This document shows, piece after piece, positions 21,895 through 33,400 of a stretch of DNA of 64,000 nucleotides (positions are counted from its first letter, which is position 1; each line of letters begins with the position of its first letter). The stretch comes from Melanopsichium pennsylvanicum (Eukaryota; Basidiomycota; Ustilaginomycetes; Ustilaginales). The translations under genes were made by a program, and so were the position numbers. The notes below the pieces were generated by a model. It had not been told where the DNA came from, ran no database searches, and was given only the letters and a program-made list of their open reading frames with translations. The stretch covers positions 620,001 through 684,000 of the forward strand of contig OAPG01000001.1 in the NCBI GenBank assembly GCA_900208305.1, given 5' to 3'.

Positions 21895-23580
21895 GGCACG
21901 CATTCGAGAACCTTTACTCGACGTGAGCCAAGCAGGGTCCTTTGGCTGATTCAACTCAGCTCCATGCAACTCAGTCACCTCCGCTGCGATGGGTCTGGCC
22001 CCTCGGTCAATTTTCCAACTTTGTGTTATTCACATTGACTGTCGTGAGTAATCACAAACGTGAATTTATTTCTATTTTCCAGCTTTCCATTGATCATTGA
22101 TTTGATCGGGGAATATGGCCCTAAAACATTGGGCGCCAAAAAGCCCCGCCAAAGTGTCTGTCTTTTAGCCAACGGCAGAACAAATCAGACTCCGCTCATG
22201 ACGTTCAAGCTCGAACATAGCTCACCTCACTAACTTTTACCATTTGTACAGTCTGCAGTGTTGTCAACGATGCGCTCGCCTATTCGAGGCCTCTCGCTTT
22301 GAGTTGGTGCAGCGGCGCAACCTCGCGCCGAAGCAGCTCGTCCTAGTCGAGAGGAAAAGGTTTGCATGAGCCCCCTGTTTTCTTCATATCTCGTTTTCCT
22401 TCAAGGGCCATCAAACTAGCCAGGCGTTCCCTGACCCTGTCAACTTAGGGCTGCAGCACGGAGTGCATACTGCACAGTAAAATTTAAAATACAGCTTGAC
22501 TAAAACGAGAACTCGCTTGAACTACTGTCTGCACATACATTATCTAAAAATCCATATATCGCTTATTATTAATTGACAGCGAGCATCCAGTCGGAAAGCT
22601 CGTCAAATACACTTGCAGAAACGCAGATGACCTCAAGTCTTCCTCGCGAACATGTTGCCAAAGGTGTGATTTTACATTTGCCGATGAGACTTTGGCCCGT
22701 GGTCAAGCTTTCGCAAACTGTAACGTAATGTGATGCAGATTTTTGCACCTCGTCGAATAAAAAAAATGGGGCAACCAACGCGCGCTTAGCATCGCTAGAC
22801 AGCATACCTGGGACTAATGTAAGGTGCTCCCTAACCCCTTTGTTGGCCGCGAGGTCCCGCTACCAGCACTCATGATTGGTCGTTTGACTTCGTGCTGCTT
22901 GATCAACAGCGATGTCGAGGCGCACAATTCAGCGCGGCCAAGTGTTCGAGACAAGTAAGGCAAGATTCTGCGACTAGGCAACGCCGATCTTATTGCTGCC
23001 TTGACTGAAAAGAGAGGTTTTGGAGAGAAGCGACCAGATGTGAGCGAAATTCTCCTTAACCAGGTTTTGGTTCATAGAGATCCAAAAAGCGCTTTTTTGC
23101 GGCGCGTGATTCTTGGCCGCAATGTGACGCTACACTGAAGCTGAGAGATTTGGCTCACAAAAGCGCTCTTTTATCAGCTAAAAAGGGCTCAATATTTGGT
23201 CGTCCCAAAACCTCCCTAATTAAAATTAAAAGGAAGAGAATTGATCTCAAAGTCGATTTCTGACAATCGGGCTTTACTCGGCAGCGGGTCGAGAAGGCGC
23301 GTGGCGACGTATCGCATCCTTTAGCACTCTCTCTTCTAGTGAATTCAGCTTCATTCAACACCTACACGCACCACGCTCTCTGCAATTCCGGCTAATATAT
23401 CTATCGATGCGATGTTCCTTGGTGGCAGAGACATCCTTGATGGTGCGTCATAGAAACTGAAATACCGCAGTCATGTCGCCCCTTCAATGGCATCGGTAAA
23501 CGCATGGTTGTTGCGACGTATGTAATTTTTTTGCGAGTGTGAGATCGTTGGTCCGCAACATCTTTTGGTGGGGTTTGGCA

Positions 23581-23610
23581 AATGCTTAGAAATGCTTAGA
23601 AATGCTGAGA
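23581..23610. repeat. 10-bp tandem repeat, three copies
   Basis: AATGCTTAGA twice and AATGCTGAGA once, in the gap upstream of UPF1. Confidence 0.9.
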
Positions 23611-23963
23611 AACTCTGTGCAGCATAGATCGAGAGCACGCACCCTAAGCTTAAACTTTCTTTGACTTTGGCCATCCGAGATTAACACTTCTTCTCCAGAG
23701 AGAGCATACATGTATCTTTGATCCAAGACGTGGCAGCTGGACGAATTACCCACCTTCACCCTTTTCTTCGTCCATTACATTCGGTCCATTACTCGGCACT
23801 CAGCGCAATAACACTCAGAACCCTCCAGCGAGCGCTAATTAAGCGGCATTCCCAGCTCGCATCTCCTCTTAGAGAATTCTTGGCCACATTCGTCGCAAGC
23901 TTCTCCACATGCTCTGAAGCAGTCTCAGCAAGCCCGTCGAACCCCCATCGACATCTGCCAGCC

Positions 23964-26900
23964 ATGTCTGAGCATTACAACTTTGAGCACTTTGATGGCG
24001 CATCCACCTACGATGCCAGCAGCTCCGAGTGCTCCTTTTCCGAAGATTCCACTAGCCGCGTCAACGGTCACAAACACACCAAGGCCAAACCCGACTCTCG
24101 ACGCAAAGACCTAGACCTTGACCTGGACCTAGATGCCATCAGTGACTTGCACATAAGCGAGCATGACCTCGACCCCTCGCTGTCTCGTGCCCATTCGCAT
24201 CAATCTGGTGCGGGGCAACCCCTCGCCACGAGCGGCAGCTTTGAAGGTGGCTCTGCCTCCCTCTCACATAACGACGTTCCTCTCCTCGATAACATCGGTG
24301 ATGAAGCAGACCCTTCAGTGTTGCAAAACTTGCCGGAACACGCATGCGCCTACTGCGGCATCTTCAACTCGTCTTGCGTCGTCAAGTGTCTGATCTGCAA
24401 CAATTGGTTCTGCAACTCACGCGGTTCCACCTCCGGCTCTCACATTGTCAACCACCTTGTCCGCGCCAAACACAAGGAGGTCTGCTTGCATGCCGAATCA
24501 CCTCTGGGCGAAACAACGCCTGAATGCTACAACTGTGGTGCAAAGAATGTCTTCCTCCTCGGTTTCATCCCCGCAAAGAGCGAGACTGTCGTCGTCCTGC
24601 TTTGTCGACAGCCTTGCGCAGCCATGTCCAACTCCAAGGACGTCATCTGGGACACAACCCAATGGTCGCCCCTCATCGAGGATCGATGCTTCCTCACCTG
24701 GCTCGTCAAGGTACCTACAGAGAATGAACAGCTTCGTGCTCGCCCTGTCACTCTGCAGCAGATCAACCGTCTCGAAGAGGTCTGGAAGGAGAATGCAAAT
24801 GCAAGCCTTGAAGATCTCGACAAGCCTGGCGTAGATGAGGATCCTAACAGCATCTTGCTTCGATACGAAGATGCATACCAGTACCAGAACATCTTTGGTC
24901 CCCTCGTCAAGATCGAGGCAGACTATGACCGCAAGCTCAAGGAGTCTCAGACGCAGCAGGATCTTGTAGTTCGTTGGGACCAGGGTCTCAATCAGAAGAA
25001 GGTTGCTTGGATGATGCTCCCCAAACTCGAGAGTGGAGAAGTACGTCTGGCCGTAGGTGACGAGCTCAAGCTCCACTATCGAGGCGAGATGGCTCTGCCC
25101 TGGGAAGGCGTCGGACATGTCATCAAGATTCCCAATAACGTGTCGGACGAAGTAGCTTTGGAGCTCAAAAGATCCGACGGCGTCCCTGACCACTGCACAC
25201 ACAACTTCTTCGCCGACTTCGTCTGGAAAGCTACATCCTTCGACCGTATGCAGAGCGCCATGAAGACATTTGCTATCGACGAGCAGAGTCTTAGTGGCTA
25301 CATCTATCACAGACTATTGGGTCACGAGATTGACAACACGATCCTGAAGACGACCATGCCTAAGCGCTTCAGTGCTCCTGGTCTGCCAGAGCTAAACCAC
25401 AGTCAAGTCAATGCCGTCAAGAGCGTTTTGCAGAAGCCGCTCAGCCTCATCCAAGGACCTCCCGGTACCGGGAAGACCGTCACCTCCGCTACGATCGTCT
25501 ATCAGCTCAGCAAGATGAACCCTGGTGCCGTTCTGGTCTGTGCACCTTCTAACGTCGCCGTTGACCAGCTCACCGAAAAGATCCACGCGACGGGTCTCAA
25601 GGTCGTGCGTCTAACCGCAAAGAGTCGAGAGGCACTCGAGAGCCCCATCAGCTTCCTCACTTTGCACGAGCAAGTCGCCAACAACGATACGCATGTCGAA
25701 CTGCAAAAGCTCATTCAGCTCAAAAACGAGCAGGGCGAGCTGAGCAGCAGCGATGAACGCAAATATAAGGCGCTCACCCGAGCTTGTGAAAAGGAGATTC
25801 TTAGCACCGCTGATGTCATCTGCTGTACTTGTGTTGGCTGTGGAGATCCTCGTCTCTCCAAGATCAAGTTTCGCACTGTGCTTGTCGACGAGGCGACTCA
25901 GGCCGCCGAGCCAGAGTGCATGATCCCCCTTGTGATGGGCTGCAAGCAGGTTGTCTTTGTCGGAGACCATCTCCAACTCGGCCCTGTCATTATGAACAAG
26001 AAGGCCGCGCGTGCCGGTCTCAGTCAGAGTCTGTTCGAGCGTCTCATCATGCTCGGCAATCGGCCCATTCGACTGCAGGTGCAGTACCGTATGCATCCAT
26101 GCTTGTCCGAATTTCCGTCCAACATGTTTTACGAAGGCACTCTACAGAACGGTGTTACTGCACCAGAACGATTGCGACGAGACGTCGACTTTCCCTGGCC
26201 CGTGCCGTCCCTACCCATGTTGTTTTTCCAGAACCTCGGACAGGAAGAGATCTCGAGCAGTGGTACATCATTCCTCAACCGAACCGAGGCATCCAATGTC
26301 GAAAAGATCGTTACGCGTTTCTTCAAAGCTGGCGTCAAGCCCTCGCAGATCGGCATTGTTACGCCGTACGAGGGGCAAAGGTCCTACATTGTGAATCATA
26401 TGCAGCTGCACGGATCACTCAAGAAAGAGCTGTACAAGGACGTCGAAGTGGCCAGTGTCGATGCTTTCCAAGGCCGAGAGAAGGATTACATCATCCTCAG
26501 CTGTGTTCGCAGCAATGAACACCAAGGCATTGGCTTCTTGAGCGATCCTCGACGACTCAATGTTGCGCTCACTCGAGCTCGATTCGGTCTCGTTATCCTC
26601 GGCAATCCCAAGGTGCTCAACAAGCATCCACTCTGGCACTACTTGCTTGTCCACTACAAGGAGAAGGGATGTCTCGTCGAGGGCGTCCTCTCAAACTTGC
26701 AACCCAGCATGATCCAATTCCCCAAGCCGCGTCGACCTTTGCAGAAGCCAGGTGATCTTATGGCACGGCACCGGCATGATATCGGAGGTGCCGACGGAAT
26801 CGGTGCCTCGCGAGGCGGTCGCATGCAAGACGTTGGTGCCAAGGGCGCGAATGAGCTCGGCTTCTTCCGCACGCACGATCCCATGTCGTACATCCCCAGC

Positions 26901-27236
26901 GACGCACAGAGTGTCACCAGCTTGGGCACCCAGGCGACGTATCCATCCGCCCATCTGTCGGTGGGAGGCATGCACGGACCATACGCCAGCAGCATTGTGA
27001 GTCAAGATGTCGACACAGAGAGTCTCGCTGGCAGCATAGCCCCGCCAGCAAGCATCACGTACAGCCAGAGCGATCGTCTGCATCGACGTCTGAGCTTATC
27101 CAGCGTGGGTGGCGCGTCCGATCTGACCAGCTTGGACAATTACAAAGGCGACGGTAGCTTCGTTGGAGGGCTTGACGATGATGCGGTTTCGACGTTCTCG
27201 GCTGCCATCTCGCAGTCGTCGTTCACCACATTTTGA
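23964..27236 (+). CDS. upf1: Nonsense-mediated decay RNA helicase Upf1 (1090 aa)
   Basis: The UPF1-specific Cys/His-rich domain starts at C128 ([17 protein letters not shown]) and runs to about residue 215 with paired Cys motifs, including [15 protein letters not shown]. The SF1 helicase core follows: Walker A GPPGTGKT at 498-505, DEAT at 642-645, QYRMHP, and the late motifs [13 protein letters not shown] and NVALTRAR. The N-terminal 125 residues are acidic, with an Asp-Leu repeat. The C-terminus (about 930-1090) is Ser/Gln-rich with several SQ pairs, as in animal UPF1, where such sites are phosphorylated; here that is an inference. Upf1 is the ATP-driven core of nonsense-mediated decay. The frame stays open upstream, but the first ATG is at 23964. 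No introns. UPF3 lies about 7 kb away in the same window. Confidence 0.97.
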   Translation: MSEHYNFEHFDGASTYDASSSECSFSEDSTSRVNGHKHTKAKPDSRRKDLDLDLDLDAISDLHISEHDLDPSLSRAHSHQSGAGQPLATSGSFEGGSASLSHNDVPLLDNIGDEADPSVLQNLPEHACAYCGIFNSSCVVKCLICNNWFCNSRGSTSGSHIVNHLVRAKHKEVCLHAESPLGETTPECYNCGAKNVFLLGFIPAKSETVVVLLCRQPCAAMSNSKDVIWDTTQWSPLIEDRCFLTWLVKVPTENEQLRARPVTLQQINRLEEVWKENANASLEDLDKPGVDEDPNSILLRYEDAYQYQNIFGPLVKIEADYDRKLKESQTQQDLVVRWDQGLNQKKVAWMMLPKLESGEVRLAVGDELKLHYRGEMALPWEGVGHVIKIPNNVSDEVALELKRSDGVPDHCTHNFFADFVWKATSFDRMQSAMKTFAIDEQSLSGYIYHRLLGHEIDNTILKTTMPKRFSAPGLPELNHSQVNAVKSVLQKPLSLIQGPPGTGKTVTSATIVYQLSKMNPGAVLVCAPSNVAVDQLTEKIHATGLKVVRLTAKSREALESPISFLTLHEQVANNDTHVELQKLIQLKNEQGELSSSDERKYKALTRACEKEILSTADVICCTCVGCGDPRLSKIKFRTVLVDEATQAAEPECMIPLVMGCKQVVFVGDHLQLGPVIMNKKAARAGLSQSLFERLIMLGNRPIRLQVQYRMHPCLSEFPSNMFYEGTLQNGVTAPERLRRDVDFPWPVPSLPMLFFQNLGQEEISSSGTSFLNRTEASNVEKIVTRFFKAGVKPSQIGIVTPYEGQRSYIVNHMQLHGSLKKELYKDVEVASVDAFQGREKDYIILSCVRSNEHQGIGFLSDPRRLNVALTRARFGLVILGNPKVLNKHPLWHYLLVHYKEKGCLVEGVLSNLQPSMIQFPKPRRPLQKPGDLMARHRHDIGGADGIGASRGGRMQDVGAKGANELGFFRTHDPMSYIPSDAQSVTSLGTQATYPSAHLSVGGMHGPYASSIVSQDVDTESLAGSIAPPASITYSQSDRLHRRLSLSSVGGASDLTSLDNYKGDGSFVGGLDDDAVSTFSAAISQSSFTTF

Positions 27237-28270
27237 AAAAAAACGCTGAGGGTTGGTCGGAGACCATCTGAGACGTTCTTCTTACCCTTGCCAGCGAGTA
27301 CTTGCCGCTGAACTTGCAGTGTCGAAAGTTGTAGAGCAATGTCACCGACGAGCACGCCGCCTTGCCGACCATTGTTGTAAACATTTTCAATGGGCAACTG
27401 TGAAGATCGTGACACACGTTGAGCGATAATGACCAGAAAGATCAAGACTTGATTTCGAGAAGCCATGAAATCGATTTGGCCAGCTCCCACTATTGATCGC
27501 CATTCTTGCGAGGAACTCTTCCCCGGAGAGCTTCACGACTTGATGACATTCTGTCCGCCTACTTGGCGATGTCGTCTAACTAGGCATCACGCACTCGTGC
27601 CTTTCTGTCCATCGATGCAAGCCAAAAGCAAATTTTGTCAGCTAGCCCATTTGAACTCTGTTACGTGCCACTGATATGCTCGCCACTGTGTACTTTGTGA
27701 GCCAGTTCTGAAACTACAGTTGAATATACTGTAAGCTGGACATGCCCCTCTTGCGATGATGTCGATGTACTGTGTGAGTTGTTTGTGGCGACGTCCCACC
27801 GAAATGCGGGCGAATTTGAAAGAAGAAAAAAAATAAAATGAAAAAAAGGGAAGAAAATGAGGTTAATGCCGCAGTGCAGATGTGCAGTTGTATTGGCACG
27901 CAAGCTTGGCAGCGTATACAAAAAATGTTTGTTTCACCTATTTCGGTTAAGATGTCGGCTCGCAACCGGGAGTTTAGCCGAGGGTTATTACGATCTATTC
28001 TCGATCACTAATGATGGCGGTTTTCTGCGTTTTGAAGGATCTGCACCTGAATGCTATCTAAACAGCACCACCACAGGAGCGAACAATGGTCTGTGATGGT
28101 TGGTAAGATGTGAGTTTTCGTGGCAATGTCATTATCCAGCTAGAATTCTCACTCTCAGACCTTCGAGGGTTTAGATTCTCGAAAAGGTGCTGAGGGATGA
28201 AGTTGGTTTCATGCAGTTGACTTTGGCCTCGTGAACCCCAAAGGCAAGGAAATATCATTCCATTCAAGGT

Positions 28271-28297
28271 ACAGTATCTTACAGTATCTTACAGTAT
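28271..28297. repeat. 10-bp tandem repeat ACAGTATCTT, 2.7 copies
   Basis: ACAGTATCTT, ACAGTATCTT, ACAGTAT. Each copy contains the ACAGTA core that recurs across intergenic parts of this window. Confidence 0.9.
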
Positions 28298-28994
28298 GTG
28301 AGATCTTGATCTTGCATGCAAATGAATTGAAGAAAATGCGTCATTGCGATTGTTGACAAGCATACAAGATTGGTACATTACTGTATCAGCTGGTGAACCA
28401 CACCACTCTCAACTTCGGCCCATTACTGAGAGTGATTCAAAACATGCACACTAGAGCGTCGATCTCTTTCAACCCACATCATTCAAAGCGCTTACCTTGA
28501 AGATCTTAGCTGCAGCTCGTCGACCAAATAAATGTGAGATTAAATACTGTATCTTAAGCCTTCACTACGGTGGACTCAAGGTTGGACAAAGCAGCAAGAT
28601 TTACTTGAGAAGCAATGGCCTGGAAATCAAGGTCTTGGCTATAACCATTATTCACAGCGCAGACAGAGATAAGGTGTGGCAGAGTGGCACTGATCTCGAT
28701 CAAGCCACCACGCTTGGGACTCGGACTTAATATAAAACCACCCCACATAGTGCGATATTCCACAGCTTCTAAGCATCTCGCAGCTTTTCACACGGATCTT
28801 ATCTAGGCTTTGCTATTCTAGAGATCTCATACGACATGTGCTGCAGTCCGGACGAGGGCTGTTGCGTAGGAATAGGACTCGCGCACTGCTGGCTGACCAA
28901 AAAGATGAGGGTGGGAATTCGGCGTTTGACAGGCGGAGAAGTAATTTCTGGTCTTTGCTCTCTCTTCATCTTGGTTCGTTGATTCAAAGCCGAG

Positions 28995-29049
28995 TCTGAT
29001 TTGTGGTTTCAGTCTGATTTGTGGTTTCAGTTCTGATTTGTGGTTTCAG
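28995..29049. repeat. 18-bp tandem repeat, three perfect copies
   Basis: TCTGATTTGTGGTTTCAG at 28995-29012, 29013-29030 and 29032-29049; one extra T separates copies 2 and 3. Each copy ends like a splice acceptor (TTTCAG). It lies at the start of the pyrimidine-rich leader region of the gene at 30443. Confidence 0.95.
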
Positions 29050-30442
29050 CTGCTTCTGCTGTGCCTCTTGCTTGGTCTTACATGCTTCGCCGCCACCCAC
29101 CCGTGTTTGCCCTGTCCCGTTTAGTTTCGCAGCACATTTTCGTCGGCCGCCACCCAAGAAGCAGCAAAAGTGTCTTGCGAAAACCGTGCAGGTCTTGTCT
29201 CACTTTACACGTCGGGCACCCCATTCTCTTTCCCCCCTTTTGCCACATCGTGACTGACCAACAAGTTGAGAGAGAAAGCATGTTACTGTGGTTACACGTC
29301 TTGCCCGCAATGTCTGCCATACAGGCTCTGAACAGTATACACACCAACACAGACCGGACTCGGCTGCGACAAAATCGGAGGTTTGTCGAGTGTTTGCAAG
29401 TTGGTGATACTCAGCGTCGCTCCAGATGTCGTTCAGAAAGCGCTGCGAAAGTGCACAAGTTGGCAGGTATCCGCGTCTTGGTGGTTGTGAGAGCCACGCA
29501 CTTGTGCGTGCATACAGTCGTTGCCTCCTCGCTTACAAAAGTGGCAGCAATCTCAAAATTTCGCTTTCTCACTCTTCTATAGCCTCACATTGGAGTAAAG
29601 TGCACCTTGTATATATCTTGCGGTCACTCGCACAACCACTCGATCCAGAAATGTGGACGCTTCTAGCTCAGGCTGCCCCAATTCCATGAGTTCTGCTGCC
29701 CTTCTCCTCAAGCCTACTCACAGCACTAGCTAGACGACATTGTGTTTGCATTGCTTTCCCTCACACTTTATTTACCATTGCACCATCACGTACGCTCCTG
29801 TCAACTGTTTCATTACCAGTCTCATCGCCCTTTCCCTTTCTCAACGCCTTTATCGTCACAGTCTACGCCCACTTGCTTCGATTCTGTCACTCGTTTCTCC
29901 CCCCATCTCTGATTTGTTTCGTCGTCGCTTCGGAAACCGCATCATACCCGCTGGCGGACAGCCTCGATACCCTTGGTACCTCACTAGCTTTGCTTAAGTT
30001 TCCTCGACTCGTTGCAAATTGGTACTATTCACAAATCCATCCCACATCCCACAAAACGACTCTTGAAGCCTTCGGTGTCATTCTCATACCGTACTTCGAA
30101 GAATGACTTGGAGATAAAAGATTTCGGCTTTCATTTCGCGGATATCTGCGGACAATTATCTGTGCTGGACATAGATTCGCAACTTGCCTATTTCATCTAA
30201 GGAGCAAACAAACAGACGCAGCAGCCAGACTGGGATCTCTAATCGACACCTTTCCTTCTCTGCATCTTTCACATCTGCATCTTTCACATCGCCTATTTGC
30301 CAGAGACCGGCTGACAGCAACTTGGCGCTTGTCAGTCTCTTAACCAACGTTGTCTCTTGACTCGGCATTTCCCACTTCTCCTGAATTGTGGGTTAACAAA
30401 ATCTTTGCAACATACTGTACGTTGCAATTCATCATCACAATC

Positions 30443-33400
30443 ATGTTCTCACAGTGGCGAAGCAAACGTCATTTCCCGATGGACTCTGGTTCATTGGTGC
30501 ATGCGAACACCTCTTCTCAGCCCACCACACCGGTTGAATCTGATTTCCCTCACAACACCACTCGACCAATGCAGCACGCTCCATCAACACGAAGCACAGG
30601 CGTCAAAGCTCTTGGCAGAGTTGGAATCGGAAAACGTGCCAAGTTTAGACCCGGCACCAGAGATGGCTCCAATGGTTCACGCTCACCTATGAGCTTTGCT
30701 GCTGGTCCTCGATCCAACAGTAGGCGTGGTAACAGTCTAGAGTTTGGTGGCGGTGTCGTACCAGATGACTCGCATTCGGAAGCGGACTGTTCCGAATCAT
30801 CTGCATCCCCTGTCACACCGCAGTCCATGAGCAGGGACAGTAAGCTTGACACAACTTCAAACGGAAGGCCCGCCAACTCGAACTCTCAAATTCGAGCGAA
30901 TGTAACACAGCACAATCGAGAGGCGTCACATGCTCGGCTTGAATCCATAGGTACACTTGGAAGCTTCCAAGACTTTCGTTCCCTGATCGCCTTCTCATCG
31001 CCATCCAATCTACTTAATGAAAGCCCAGCGCTCACCACTTCCACCAACTTTTCCAGCCCCGACTTTCTCACGTCCGCCACTCTCATGAATGACAAGCCAC
31101 TTCCTGCAGTGATCGCGGACAAACCTCAACCACCCATCCCCACCTCATCATCACAAATGGCAGCATCCACAAATGGTCAAGTTTCAGGAGCAGTACATTT
31201 GACTTGGACACCGCCCAAGAGGGTCCCAGTCCAACACGGCTCAAACAGTGCTGACGAGCCGGTGCACCTTAGGCCGCAGTCGATCGGAATACAGCGACGA
31301 TCAACCGCATCGAGCTTTCCCGAATCCGTCTCGAACCCGGGATCTTCTCAGATGGCCAGCGAGGAGTTCCATTCGCCCGGGCACAGAATCTCTACCACAG
31401 ATGCGATGCCAAGACTCGAAGAGAGCGTGCAGAAAGGCTCGTCAAGCACAGCAACTTTCGGTCTGGGTATTATTGCACCAGAAGACAGAATCGCCACAGC
31501 TGCATCAAGTCGTTACAACCATGCCACTACACACAGCGGCACAGACAACTGCAGACACACCAATTCCAGTAGCGACATGTCCGGTCACAGCTCGGCGGAT
31601 AGTCGGGGGCGTGCATCGTTCGGCCGTGACGCCATGCGCACGTTGACTGACACTGAGGACCACAACGAATCACACAAGGCTCCTTCGTTGGATTCAAACA
31701 AGACGCACAAGACCTGCGTTAGCGACAGCGGCCACAGCAGTAACACTGCAGAGACGAGTACCGACATTCACGATCCCGATCAGTTGTCGACCATCAAAGA
31801 GCACGCCGAGTCACCGGAGTCAATGCTCAAGCGTCGGATTTCTATGGAATCCGTCTTCAGTCAGTCGCAGACCGCAGATCATTCTGATGTTCGCACTTCG
31901 AGGACTTCGGCTTCCTCTGCTAGGTCCGATGCTTTCAGATCCGGCTCGCTGGAAACTCGAATCAACAGGTCGCAGCGGACGCTTGCTAGCCTCAGCTGTG
32001 TTGACGCCCATGGCGGCGAGCTGATGCCGCTTGCCGTCAATGGGATCGGCTCCCCAACTTTCGGCTTCAGGCACAGAAATACATCGCAGTCGTCAGCAGC
32101 GGCAACTGAGCTTCTGCCACCTTTGGACATCGATGCTTCTGGTTCCAAGACCCACTCAAGGGCCACCTCAAATGCCTCTTCAAGTTATTACCACAACGCT
32201 CCTCCTGAACTGTTTGCCACAGCAGAGCTTCGACGTGGCTCTGCTGGTGTGGTCTCAACGATACCACGTTTGGCAACAGAGCCCTCTACAGCGCCGCTCC
32301 CATCCCTTCCCTTCCCGACATCTACCTCTGCACCTCTCTTGCAGCTCAACTATGCTCTGTCAGCAGGGCAATCTTCTGAACCAAACACGCCAAATCTCCC
32401 CTACCAAGCCGTCCTCGCCAAAGCAGTAGGCAAGCAGAGGAAAGGCCGACCGGCGGCTTTGGCCCTAAATCTCACATCTCTATCTGCATTCTCGTCCAAC
32501 AGCAAAGGCGGCGCCATCCTATCGCCGAACAATCTTACGTTCAAAGGTCTTGCAAGCCCGGGTAAAGCGCGGGTTCCACCGCCCTCGGCGCCTCCCACCG
32601 ATCCACTGCCACCTATTCCTAACACTCCGTCACTGGTACCTGGCACTCCCAATCCTTTGCAGCGCAACGGATCTTGGGCCACAGCTGGCTCGAGTTCTAG
32701 TGAACCTTTCAGCGACGAAGCTGATCCGCTCAAAACCCCAAAGGGCTCTCGCTCGCCGGACTCGGGGAAAGGTGTAAAAGCGCAGGATCGGAGAGGGTCA
32801 CAAGCAAGTCAGATTCGCTCGAGCGGTTCGGCACCAAATGCTGCTGCAAATGAGCACGATGTATCAACAGAGAAGAGGGATGCGCCGGGAAATTATAGGG
32901 TCAAAAAGACCGAGTTTGTGGCTAATGTCGACGCTCAAGGACTGAGCACAGAAGGGACGATTTTGGCAGTATCGCCCGCGGTGGAGGTTATGGGCAGTAG
33001 CTCGCTCACAGTCGTCTCAGTAGATGACAGCTTCGATGCTGCCACGACGCTTGAGATTGCTAAGACGGCTATACGTGCTTCAGCGCAGCCAATGCGATTG
33101 TCGCTCATTAAGAAGGAGGCGACACCTCAGAAAGAATCAGTGCCCGCAGCAATGATTGAGTCTGCGTCTCAGGGGGTCGCCACGATCGTCAACAAGTCGC
33201 CAGACACAGGGGTAAATGCTGAGCAAATAGCACAGTCCTTCCCTGCCGCTCCGCTTCGAAATTTCAGCTATGACGTCGAATCCCACAAGCAAGCCTTTCA
33301 GACCAAACCACGTCGCCAAGTCTCTGTCGTTCCTCGGCCCCCGCCGAGTGCATGGAACGCTCGCCAAACCGTCTCCGTCGCCCATAGCGACTTCACTGCA

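Larger units (their letters stand above)
20150..23963. other. 3.8 kb gene-poor region between exg1 and upf1
   Basis: No gene I can support. The part next to 20150 should be the EXG1 promoter; the part before 23964 is C/T-rich and stays open in the UPF1 frame back to 23718 without an ATG. It contains two adjacent small perfect hairpins (21865-21894), a 10-bp triple repeat at 23581, and one copy of a 15-bp AT-rich sequence that recurs at 47660. A 78-codon frame on the minus strand (22569-22805) ends in a protein-like tail, but I find no family resemblance and no supporting context. Confidence 0.5.
27237..30442. other. 3.2 kb gene-poor region, 3' half probably a long leader
   Basis: No supported gene. 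After UPF1 there is a short A run and the 3' end region. A purine-rich patch (GAAAGAAGAAAAAAAATAAA type) lies at about 27817-27858. Between 28.2 and 28.6 kb the motif TACAGTA/TACTGTA occurs five times. From about 29.0 kb to 30.44 kb the + strand is C/T-rich with short spurious frames, which I read as the promoter and long leader of the gene at 30443. Confidence 0.5.

Noticed and set aside
22569..22805. 78-codon minus frame with a protein-like C-terminus
   Set aside because: No recognisable domain, promoter context or neighbouring exon. I kept it only as a note in the gap description.
23718..23963. Upstream extension of the UPF1 frame by 82 codons
   Set aside because: It has no ATG, and its translation (Leu/Ser/His/Pro/Arg-rich) is what a C/T-rich leader produces. 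UPF1 starts well at 23964. A non-AUG start is possible but unsupported.
24498..25310. 270-codon frame antisense to UPF1 (also 42985-43872 antisense to UTP4, 17718-18365 antisense to SYF2, 60922-61743 antisense to CAP)
   Set aside because: These mirror strongly codon-biased genes on the opposite strand, which keeps the antisense frame open. Their translations show no family features.
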